Part shown: positions 56,276 to 64,000 of the stretch, piece after piece
Numbering within the stretch: position 1 is the first letter of the stretch
Layout: every line of letters begins with the position of its first letter
Assembly (NCBI GenBank): GCA_963921795.1
Contig: OY997642.1
Span: 63,660,002 to 63,724,001 of the forward strand
Reading direction: 5' to 3'
Source: Nannobrachium achirus
Taxonomy: Eukaryota > Chordata > Actinopteri > Myctophiformes > Myctophidae
DNA: 64,000 nt
The notes under the pieces: model-generated
What the model saw: only the letters and a program-made list of their open reading frames with translations
Told to the model about the DNA's origin: nothing
Database searches by the model: none
Translations under genes and position numbers: made by a program

Positions 56276-58541
56276 GTTTACCGGGAGGGGGGGGGGACAG
56301 GGTACCGTTAATCTCCACCACCTGTTCCCTCCCCACCAGGTAAGACTGCATCCACCTCACTGCTGCGCTGTCAAGACCGATGGCTTTTAGTTTCTCAATC
56401 AGAATAGAATGATTTACGGTGTCAAATGCCTTCTGGAGGTCCATCATGACCATGCCGCTATATTTGCCGTCATCCGCTTCGCGTTTGATTTGGTCAGTCA
56501 AATAGAGAAGGCATGTGTCAGTGGAATGAGATTTTCTGAATCCAGATTGGAACTCGTAAATCAGATTATTCTCATCGAGATATCTTGCTATCTGTTCGTA
56601 GACTATTTTCTCCATGACTTTGGATATGGAGCTAAGAATGGAAACGGGACGGTAGTTTCCAGGGTCTAGTTTGCTACCTTTTTTATGCAGGGGGGTTACT
56701 TTTGCTAGTTTGAAGTCCTGTGGGACATGACCCTGTTCGATGGAAAGGTTAATTATGTGGGTAATTATTGGAGCAATGGTGGCGGCTGAATCTCTGAGAA
56801 ATCTAGCTGGAATTTTATCAAGGCCAGTGGCCTTGTGTTGAGGTAGGGCACTCAGTTTTTTAAACACTTCATCAGTTGTCACTGTGGCAAGTTTAAAACT
56901 GTCTTTTCTGACGCCCAGTTTATTGTAGAATTTCTTAACAAATTTTACACCATACCGCCCAGATGGGGCGACCAGTTTTTCAACCAGCGAACGGGCCACG
57001 GTGGTAAAGGTTTCGTTAAGATGGGTAGCCACTTCACATTTGTCAGAAATGAGAGCGGTGTCCGTTTTGATGTTTATGCTGTGGCCTATGGTTTTAGGTT
57101 TTAAGCCTAATGTGTTGTTAAGCAACTTCCATAGGTCTCGTGGTTTGTTTTTGAATTCGTCGATTTTTTCATCAATGTAGTTTTTTTGGGCGGCTCTAAT
57201 ATAGGCAGTTGTCTGGTTTCTAAGCTTCTTGCACTGAGCAGTAAGATGCTTGATTTGGATATTGAGGTCAGGGTTGAATTTTTTTTTAAGTTTTTTGCAG
57301 CACTTACGTTTTTCATCGTACTTTTTGTCTCTGAGTTTAGCTGATTCAGCAATATCTGAGTTATACCATGGCTCTTGGCGGGCTTTAACCCTGGTGGTAT
57401 TCAAGGGGGCCACGATGTCTAGAGCATCGGTCAATTTGGTTTTAAAACCACACCATGCTCCTTCGACATTTGTACACTGCAGTTCAGAGGAAAAGTCTGT
57501 ATTCGCTAGAGTGTTATTTAAAGCCTCACTGGAGTAGTTTTTGAGGCTTCTAGCTACAACTGTTTTGTGGCCACTAGCCTTGGGTTTGTGTATTTTACGC
57601 GTACAGTAGATCATGTAATGATCACTAAGACCGCATACAATAGCCCCGCTAGCGGTGACTTTTGATTTGTCTGTGGTTACGATGAGATCTATGAGGGTTT
57701 GGGAGTGCTCCGTCACCCTAGTGGGCACAGTAACAAGCTGAGTGAGGCCATATTGATTACATAACCCATTAAAGGACTTGAACAGGGGTGCTTCTTTACG
57801 TAAAGCATCACAATTAAAGTCGCCCAGAGCGTAGTACTCAATACCGTCCACCTTAGCTAAGCTCTCATCAAACAGCTCAAAGAAATCATTCTGGTCAGGG
57901 GGTCTATAGACAGCACATATTAGTATATTTTTAGCATGTTCAAAAATTATCTCGACCCATACAGTTTCAAGAGAGCTGTGGTGTAGGTCTGGGCGAATGA
58001 TAAAATTTAAATCATTGTGAATATACATGCAAACACCACCTCCTTTCCTGTTCCTATCATTCCTAATGACAGTGTAATTGGCTATTTCAATTCTAGCATC
58101 TGAGAATGAGTCATCGAGTTTAGTTTCTGAGAAGGTTAAAATTTGGACCTTACCATCAAAAAACATAGCTTTGATTTGTTCCAGTTTGGGTTCCAAACTG
58201 TTGACGTTGAGATGGATCATTTTCAGTCCTCTTTTTACAAATGTTTCTTTCATATTTGAGGTGATCAAATAGCCATTATCAGGGCTGGGGGTTTCTGCTG
58301 TGTGTGAGTCCACATCCGTCTGTAGTGGTAGTGGGGGTGGGGGTAGGGGGGGGAGGTCATGTCCCTTTGTTGTCTGTGAACCTAGACACCAGGATATCCA
58401 GCTTCTCTCCACGGCACGAGGGGGGGAGGTGTCGGCGCAGATTGTATCAAAGCCGAGACGTGTCAACAGCCACGACTGGTTATGATCCCTGGGGGGTGAC
58501 GGGGCCAGCGTGCCCTCGTGCAGGCACGATGAAAAGTACAT
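56256..58541 (-). CDS. LINE endonuclease and first half of reverse transcriptase
   Basis: A 761-codon frame. The APE endonuclease part starts near residue 108 (HLNVNSLEPK) with FSETKL, RKGGGVCMYIH, LGDFNCD and GLSDHY, the usual metal-binding and catalytic positions. The reverse transcriptase begins near residue 600 with VTPLHKKGSK, PGNYRPVSILSSISK, GFRKSHSTDT and VMMDLQKAFDTVNH (first catalytic Asp block). The frame is lost in a run of C near 56,285, just before GVPQGS. The natural start may be the later ATG of MKETFVKRG, since the first 95 residues are low-complexity. The protein would nick target DNA and copy the element RNA there. Confidence 0.9.
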   Translation of the reverse strand: MYFSSCLHEGTLAPSPPRDHNQSWLLTRLGFDTICADTSPPRAVERSWISWCLGSQTTKGHDLPPLPPPPLPLQTDVDSHTAETPSPDNGYLITSNMKETFVKRGLKMIHLNVNSLEPKLEQIKAMFFDGKVQILTFSETKLDDSFSDARIEIANYTVIRNDRNRKGGGVCMYIHNDLNFIIRPDLHHSSLETVWVEIIFEHAKNILICAVYRPPDQNDFFELFDESLAKVDGIEYYALGDFNCDALRKEAPLFKSFNGLCNQYGLTQLVTVPTRVTEHSQTLIDLIVTTDKSKVTASGAIVCGLSDHYMIYCTRKIHKPKASGHKTVVARSLKNYSSEALNNTLANTDFSSELQCTNVEGAWCGFKTKLTDALDIVAPLNTTRVKARQEPWYNSDIAESAKLRDKKYDEKRKCCKKLKKKFNPDLNIQIKHLTAQCKKLRNQTTAYIRAAQKNYIDEKIDEFKNKPRDLWKLLNNTLGLKPKTIGHSINIKTDTALISDKCEVATHLNETFTTVARSLVEKLVAPSGRYGVKFVKKFYNKLGVRKDSFKLATVTTDEVFKKLSALPQHKATGLDKIPARFLRDSAATIAPIITHIINLSIEQGHVPQDFKLAKVTPLHKKGSKLDPGNYRPVSILSSISKVMEKIVYEQIARYLDENNLIYEFQSGFRKSHSTDTCLLYLTDQIKREADDGKYSGMVMMDLQKAFDTVNHSILIEKLKAIGLDSAAVRWMQSYLVGREQVVEINGTLSPPPPGKLWCSSR

Positions 58542-58617
58542 TTTTATTATTTCCCCCTGTAGCCAAGGTATGGCATTGGCAGCTGCATACCCCTGCCATA
58601 CCCAATTGACGCCCCTG

Positions 58618-58896
58618 CCTGTGTTATGTCACGTGATTTCTTAGCTAACGGAAACTCAGATCGATGCAGAGAAAAGTTTGCTGGACCATTGGATCATTTT
58701 CCTTACTGTTGTTTAGCCACATGGATTATAGTTTTACGAGCCAGCAGACTGTTTGTTTATCAATGGAATATCTTTACGAGCCAGGAGTGCACTGGGGGGG
58801 AGGAGGTGACAGTGTATCAGGTAGGACCCTGGTTTTTTCCGTTTTTTTCATTGTGTGTCGTGTCGTATGGATGGATGTTGTTTTGCTGCGTGTGGC
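58618..58896. other. No gene seen
   Basis: Short stretch between two MITEs; open frames have no features. Confidence 0.45.
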
Positions 58897-59136
58897 CAGG
58901 GGTGTCGCACCAAAATCTGGGCCCTGGCCACAAGGATTCACTGCGGGACCCCCATGATTGTTCTTCATAGGGGGGATTTCAAAAATAGCAGATGTACAAG
59001 CTCGCAGAGTGCCGCGCTGTGAGCTTGTAGATCTGCTATTTTTCAATAGCTAAAGTATAAAATAATTATGTCCCCTCCACCTTGGGCCCTAGTAGTGTAG
59101 GGTTTCCACTCGCACTCCCCCCTTGTGACACCCCTG
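58897..59136. mobile_element. hAT MITE, CAGGGGTGTCGCACC / TTGTGACACCCCTG ends, with hairpin
   Basis: Imperfect inverted ends. GGGCCCTGG and TTGGGCCCTA also mirror each other. Flanks CGTGTGGC and TGTGTGTG agree only partly. 240 bp, with the hairpin module at its centre. Confidence 0.7.
58981..59044. repeat. Dispersed hairpin module, full copy
   Basis: AAAAATAGCAGATGTACAAG ... CTTGTAGATCTGCTATTTTT, with a short inner part CTCGCAGAGTGCCGCGCTGT. Confidence 0.9.
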
Positions 59137-59678
59137 TGTGTGTGCGCGTTCTACACACTCACTCCTCCTCTCCCACTATAAATACAGAGTGTCTTCACCT
59201 AAATACACTCAAATCTAAACGAATTCTACTGTCATCTCTAGGCTATCAATCAACTATCTAAACTCTAACTCTAACTATAAATATCCTATATTCAAATCTC
59301 AACCGAGCCACCCAACCGATCTTTTTTTTTTTTTTCTTTTTTCTCCTCAGCTGGCTAGCTGGCTAGCCTGGCTTGTCGCGTCTAAAACAGCTGCAGACTT
59401 TTCTCCCTCTCTCTCTCTTGTATTTGGATTGCCTGATAACATGTATTTCAATGCAGTTTTTTGACCTTTTTTCTTCATTCACGTGAATGACCTGGTTCCC
59501 TTTGATGTTGCCCTACTGTATTAAGTCACAGGCAGCACCGGAGCACCATCAATTGTAAAACAATGAAAAGACTATAGAACGTAGCTGTACGTGTAAGGCG
59601 GTAAATAGCTGGGCAAAATAGAACGTTTATAAACGGGCTGGGCGGCAGATGTGTTAATAGGCGATCTTGATATGGGGA
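59137..59678. other. No gene seen
   Basis: Includes a T run at 59,322-59,340 and a CT run near 59,405-59,418. Confidence 0.45.
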
Positions 59679-60470
59679 GTTGACGACACATTGAAAACAG
59701 CTCCCCCGGGTGGTGAAGAAAAATCATTGCAGTTCCTACAAGGCGCAGAGCTGATCCCATGGCTGATCCTGTGCTCTCTCGCTTCTCCTCAGTCACACAC
59801 ACACTCGCACTTCCGTAACAAAATTATTCACCTCACGAATTTGCCTCTGCTCGCGCTCAGATTAGTTTTTACACGCTCGCAAATCGCCGTGTACACTTTC
59901 TCAAATCAAGATTGGAAGCGCTCAAATTTTTTCAGTGTCCCCTGCACGGTTTTGCCAGATTTTGAAAGAACATATCGATAATTATGTTGCAATATCGTGA
60001 GCGACAGTTTACCACTTTTGAGCATGTGTACATGAGGATTTGCGAGCGCAAAGAAAGGCAGTTGAGGCTGTAAAAGTAAATGTGTGCGTGAGCAGGGGGA
60101 AAAAACACTCTCTACACGTACAGATGTCAGTTTGCAACCTCTCGAATCATCATGTGCAGATGCTCGCATTTTTTCAGTGTCGCCTGCTCGCTTTTGCCAA
60201 ATATTGCATCAACATATCAAGGAATATGTTTCAAAATAGAGACCAACAGTCTCAACTAATTTGAGCATGTGTAGAAAAGGATTCGAGGTCGCATAAGACG
60301 AGTTGTGAACGTGTAGACAGAGATTTGTATTTTTTTTTCCTTTTCACGCTCAGATTCCATCATACAAGTCTGCAAATTCAGAGGTACGACTGCACAACTC
60401 TTAATATACAACTGCTCAACATCAGAAAGGTGCTTACACAATAATGAATCGAAAATAACTCCATACAACG
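59679..60470 (-). repeat. Inverted repeat pair, right copy
   Basis: Reverse partner of 50,750-51,482; same end points (ACACATTGAAAACAGCTCCC ... GAAAATAACTCCATAC). Confidence 0.85.
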
Positions 60471-61565
60471 TACCTTCCCCCGAGCACTTCCAGCATCCTG
60501 GGTCATTCTTAAGCTTTATGTTTATGCTCTTTGTAGTTTAAAGGGGGTCCAATCTAATCTGTTGAGAATTTTAAACTAAATTAACCTAGTGCGAATATTG
60601 CGTGACATGTGCTTTAATTGCGTAGTATGTTGACCCATTCTTGTTTTGTGAGTGTAGTCCCATTGTCTCTTTCCCATTTCAGGGCACTAGTGGTGCTGTA
60701 TTTCTGCAGCAACATTAGTAGAATAGTAGAGCGATGCTTCGTGACCCCTGCCATATCTCGTGATAATAAGAGAAGGGGCGCCGCATTTTTAGGGACCTGG
60801 GAACTTCTCGATACTGTTCTCAGCAAACTACGAATTTGTACATAGAGCTAGTATTGTTGACTGTGCAGGTTAAATTCAGCCTGTGAGTCATTAAAATATT
60901 TAAGCTACAGCAGAGGTCACCAAGCACTGCTACACCCCATGTTGTGACAATATTTGGACCAAGAGTTTGTTCATTTGTGCATGCCATGTACAGTACTGTA
61001 CTTCATAGCACTGGTGCCTGATCAATGGAGCCAGGGGTAGCCGCTAGTTAGTATGAAAACCTACAGCTCATGTCTGTCTGTCTGTCTGTCCATCCGTCGC
61101 CAGGTATGGTGGACATATTGTGTGTGGTCTTTGACATCAGACGTCAGTCATCTCCATGTTTGGGAAAATATGGCCATACGGACATTTTGGACACATTAAC
61201 AACCAACCAGGTTGTGCATTTTTCTTTTTTTTTTGTTAAAAGTTGATCCCATGTCAAAGTGCAGTGCTCGCACAGCAGTCTGCTGTCACCCAGGCGGATG
61301 CGTGCACGCGCCAATGTGCACGCGCCCATGTGCGAGACCTCTTATCCTTCTTGTTATACATGTAGTGTATGTGTGCGTGCGCTGCGCTGAGCTGTGTGCT
61401 AAACAACTAGTAGGCCTAACCTTTTTTCAAAAAAACATTCCCAAAAAAGCAAAGGTTTTCATGAATTAAAAACTAAATTCAATGATTGTTTTCAGTAATT
61501 TCATGGAGAAATCAAAGAAAAAAAAATAAGACATTCCGTAAACTAGAAAACAAATGTTTAAGAAG
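60471..61565. other. No gene seen
   Basis: Includes a CTGT run (about 61,072-61,090) and a T run at 61,221-61,234. Open frames of 60-85 codons show no domain. Confidence 0.45.
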
Positions 61566-61650
61566 CAGTGAAAATAGCCAATCTACAAGCTCGCAGTCGC
61601 AACGCGGCACAAAGCGACGCGTTGTGAGCTTGTAGATCTCACTAGTTTCA
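61566..61650. repeat. Dispersed hairpin module, long-loop copy
   Basis: GTGAAAATAGCCAATCTAC ... GTAGATCTCACTAGTTTCAC, with inner GCAACGCGGC and GCGACGCGTTGTGAGC. Followed by AAAAGTTTGGGAACCACTG, the right end of a hAT MITE. Confidence 0.85.
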
Positions 61651-61916
61651 CTAGTTTGGGTCTAATTTCTCTTTTGGGTCACAGACTAAAAAGTTTGGGA
61701 ACCACTGCTACAGTGTGTATAGTTTCAATGTCCAGACTAGTGATTTTGCTTTTGGATATTCTACTAATAGACTGATGATAGGTTCTTGGTTTACTTCTGA
61801 TCCTTGATAACTACTTCTATGCATTTGTTGCAGGCCTATTACTTGGTGTTGTCCTTGCTTAGTGTTAATCGATCTGGATTAAGAGTGTCTGAAAATGCTT
61901 AAATTGTAAATTGTAG
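61651..61916. other. No gene seen
   Basis: Holds the hAT end at 61,690-61,709 and AT-rich sequence leading to the acceptor at 61,911-61,920. Confidence 0.4.
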
Positions 61917-62098
61917 GCAGAGGAGCCCCGGATCGAGGGAGGAATGGCAACAGACCAACGGCATGTCTATGCAGATGATGGACAGACTGTTGGACAGGAT
62001 GACGACTTCATCCCAGCAGCAAACCTTCTCACAGCAACCTCCTCCTCCATTGTACCAGCCTGTCCGTCACTCACAGTATGCTTACAGTCATGCTGCTC

Positions 62099-62520
62099 CA
62101 GGGACGTGCAGATGATGTTAGAGAGGCAGGTGCTGAAATTTATATAAGGGCCTTTGGTGAAAATATGGAAAATAGCAGACCTCCAAGCTCACAACGCTTG
62201 GAGGACGGCTATTTTCCGTACTTGATAGGCCTAATTAAACATAATCAAGTGAATACTGGACATGTGGCATGGATTTCTACACAGAGTGAGGGCAATTCTT
62301 TCGACATAAAATGCTGCATTGAGGTTCAGGAGAGTTTGGACAAGGCAATTCTCTTGAATGCTGCCTTCGGGTATGGCATGAAGAGCACTTAATTCATTTG
62401 CGTTTCTTTCACCATAGTGAAAACTGCATTCATGGTCTGGAGAAGGCACTTTTTCCAGACGGGTAAAAGGGCAGGGGCTCAAGCCCCTGTTGATGTCTAC
62501 AGTATGTGTGCAAATGCCCG
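62099..62520. mobile_element. hAT MITE, CAGGGACGTGCAGA end, with hairpin
   Basis: Perfect 8-bp duplication TGCTGCTC (62,091-62,098 and 62,521-62,528). Right end TGCAAATGCCCG, an imperfect mirror. Longer relative of 40,114-40,359; both share AGAGAGGCAGG, CATTCATGGTCTG and AAAAGGGCAGGGG. Confidence 0.9.
62164..62219. repeat. Dispersed hairpin module, short copy
   Basis: ATGGAAAATAGCAGACCTCC ... GGAGGACGGCTATTTTCCGT, with AAGCTCACAACGCTT in the middle. Confidence 0.85.
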
Positions 62521-62843
62521 TGCTGCTCCATCTGATTTTTCGGCTTACAGTACACATAATGCGACTCAGTCAGGTTTCACTCAGCCTTTAGGGTCTAGTT
62601 GTTTTAGGTTTACATTGAAGAATATACAGTAAGGCCATTTCATTAAGTTCTGGGGCCATTGCTGCCTTTTTCTTTTACATATAATTTGTTTGGTTATATC
62701 AACGCACACGCATAAATGCTGGTACTCATTATATAAACGCTGGAAGATTTCCCTTCATTTGACTTCATTCATTTACGTTTGGCTACTGTACAGTTGAGCT
62801 GTTGTCACTAGAGATTCTCAGAGCTATCAGAATAACATACACA

Positions 62844-62854
62844 CATATATATAC

Positions 62855-62921
<67 letters not shown>
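62844..62921. repeat. (TA)n(TG)n microsatellite
   Basis: Absent from the homologous position in copy 1. Confidence 0.95.
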
Positions 62922-62925
<4 letters not shown>

Positions 62926-63057
62926 ATCACGTCTACTAAACGGAAACCATCCAATCAGAATCAATGAATGGGACAAGACGCTTTAGAATCAACGTTTATT
63001 CATAGTTACTCTAAACAAAATTGACAAAATGTTTCATTGTGGTTTAAGGAAGTATTT

Positions 63058-63432
63058 TTGGGTTGCACCGATATGGAAATTCTTGGCCGATAACGATACC
63101 GTTATTTAAAATAAAAATTTAGCCGATACTGATACTGATATTTGTTTATTTCGTTTTTGGTGTTATTATTTCCCCCTTTAGGCCAGGAAAACACATACAT
63201 CAACATTATAAGAAATAGCTGTTCAGAATCTACTCTCTTGGTCAGCTGGACATAACCAACACACCAACACACCAACATAGCCAACGTAAAACGTATGCTT
63301 ATCAACAGATAAATATCGGCTACTGCCATCTGTTAATATCAGCTTCATTTGCCTATACTGACATTTACCGATACTGACATTTACCGATAACGGCCGATAC
63401 CGATGTGTGGCCGATATATCTGTGCATCCCTA
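63058..63432. mobile_element. MITE with TTGGGTTGCACC / TGTGCATCCCTA ends, copy 2
   Basis: Same insertion as 45,217-45,561, with additional TACCGATACTGACAT repeats. Confidence 0.7.
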
Positions 63433-63743
63433 ATTGGAATTACTCAATCATGTACATTGTATAGATTTTCCCCCCCTTATGGCACGTAACAGTCAGCAGG
63501 TCAAGACCGATACACCATTCACCCAAAGATAAATTTCTCCACGAGTAAGCATCAAAAACTCTAGTAACATTGTATTATGCATTATTCGAGGGTTTCTCAT
63601 GAGGAATAACATTGTTTATGTGTAAATTCTGCATGAAGGTGAATTTACAACATGCTTGCTTATCACTTATCACTCAATGGTTCTCATCATTAGTGTAATC
63701 ATAACCAACATGATCATTAGACATGGAGGTTGATTAATAGGGA

Positions 63744-63929
63744 TTAATAGTCTGAGGTCCCATCGTAATCATCCTCACGACCATCATTATTAATCCAGTC
63801 CACAAATTTGTAGACATTGGCGTAGACACCAGGCTTGTTTCTGGCACCACAGCCTTCCCCCCAGCTCACCAAACCAGCAACGTAGTGAATTCCATTCTCT
63901 TGACACATCAGAGGACCACCTGAATCACC
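63744..63929 (-). CDS. Trypsin-family serine protease, last exon, intact (copy 2)
   Basis: The minus strand begins after an acceptor TTTACAG at 63,930 with GDSGGPLMC, the active-site serine motif of S1 proteases, with the following Cys for the conserved disulphide. It continues with [35 protein letters not shown] and an acidic tail ([12 protein letters not shown]), with TAA at 63,744. Upstream exons would lie beyond the right edge. The exon is open and all landmarks are present, so this copy may be functional. The extracellular substrate cannot be told from this part. Confidence 0.85.
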   Translation of the reverse strand, partial: GDSGGPLMCQENGIHYVAGLVSWGEGCGARNKPGVYANVYKFVDWINNDGREDDYDGTSDY

Positions 63930-64000
63930 CTGTAAAGAGACAACCAGTTGAATACAGAGTTATTAGAAAGACTTTAAACCAGTATGATGTTTAATATAGA

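Larger units (their letters stand above)
55035..58550 (-). mobile_element. Non-LTR retrotransposon (LINE, Jockey/CR1/L2-type), almost intact
   Basis: The minus strand encodes an APE endonuclease and a reverse transcriptase, followed by a 3' untranslated region of about 290 bases and a (TCAA)n tail at 55,035-55,055. Fragments of its 3' end lie at 24,641, 42,775 and 46,612, so the family has been active repeatedly in this locus. Its tail sequence and C-terminal HNYNTRGS/SFFxYTxKMWxALP region are shared by those copies. The exact clade cannot be fixed by eye. The 5' limit is approximate. Confidence 0.9.
54974..58617. mobile_element. hAT MITE, CAGTGGCGTCAGTT / AATTGACGCCCCTG ends, split by a LINE
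   Basis: Perfect 8-bp duplication CCTGTGTT (54,966-54,973 and 58,618-58,625). Only about 60 bases at each side belong to the MITE (AAGGTATGGCA is present on both sides). The rest is the LINE. Confidence 0.85.
61921..62632 (+). pseudogene. Gln/Met-rich last exon split by a MITE
   Basis: After the acceptor TTGTAGGCAG, a phase-0 frame reads WQQTNGMSMQMMDRLLDRMT, then SQQQTFSQQPPPPLYQP and YAYSHAA up to 62,098. A MITE follows. Past its second target duplication the same frame resumes (PSDFSAYSTHNATQSGF) to a TAA at 62,630. Counting bases, 59 codons lie before the insert and 34 plus the stop after it, in register when insert and duplication are set aside. With the insert, translation stops after a few codons. 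The helical, Gln-rich C-terminus is reminiscent of Myb/SANT-like proteins of Harbinger-type elements, but that is a guess. Upstream exons were not found. Confidence 0.6.
62753..63973. repeat. Segmental duplication with the protease 3' end, copy 2
   Basis: Homologous to 44,991-46,623. It lacks the hAT MITE and the LINE fragment of copy 1 but has a TA/TG microsatellite expansion at 62,844-62,921. Confidence 0.9.

Overview
The window looks like repeat-dense ray-finned fish (teleost) nuclear DNA. The grounds are spliced gene pieces with GT/AG junctions, TATA boxes and AATAAA signals, very many CA/GA/GATA microsatellites, tRNA-derived SINE heads, an APE-type LINE, and a large crop of hAT-type MITEs with 8-bp target duplications. 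Nothing prokaryotic (operons, ribosome binding sites, CRISPR) was seen. A 200-base run of N at 41,038-41,237 is an assembly gap. The species cannot be named from the sequence.

Genes. Host coding sequence is sparse and mostly broken. (1) A trypsin-family serine protease is present twice on the minus strand. The copy at 45,894-46,580 has Ser to Ala in the GDSGG motif and a hAT MITE inside the exon. The copy at 63,744-63,929 has an intact GDSGG and continues off the right edge. A protease-like signal-peptide exon with a TATA box lies at 48,437-48,494. (2) Two copies of a secreted-protein first exon (34,685-34,718 and 37,661-37,694) lie in a 3-kb tandem duplication; the second copy has lost its TATA box. 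(3) A C2H2 zinc-finger pseudogene (14,915-15,843) sits in the loop of a giant inverted duplication. (4) A Gln-rich last exon (61,921-62,632) is split by a MITE. (5) Two phase-compatible exons with a poly(A) signal (52,182-52,730) lie inside a long-inverted-repeat element. (6) Single candidate first exons lie at 29,531-29,606 and 16,251-16,378.

Layout. 0-7 kb: microsatellite, a 1-kb pentamer satellite, CpG-rich minisatellites and one solo copy of a composite repeat. 7.4-10.25 kb: a long-inverted-repeat element with CXC-domain remnants. 12.7-19 kb: giant inverted duplication (arms about 2.28 kb) around the zinc-finger pseudogene. 19.4-25 kb: a hammerhead-like motif, a repeat carrying CCATATATGG sites, several hAT MITEs, and the first copies of a hairpin family. 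25.6-28.8 kb: a second CXC/long-TIR transposon, decayed. 31-39 kb: tandem duplication rich in hairpins, with a TTAA-flanked MITE in only one copy. 39-41 kb: nested hAT elements, then the gap. 43-46.6 kb: second CCATATATGG cluster, a TTAA MITE and protease copy 1. 48-62 kb: protease exon 1, hAT MITEs, inverted repeats, a nearly intact LINE nested in a hAT MITE. 62.7-64 kb: protease copy 2.

The strongest unexplained signal is a foldback module of about 60-80 bp (arms GCAGATCTACAAGC / GCTTGTAGATCTGC). About fourteen whole or partial copies lie between 21.8 and 62.2 kb, embedded in several MITE families whose ends are not alike.
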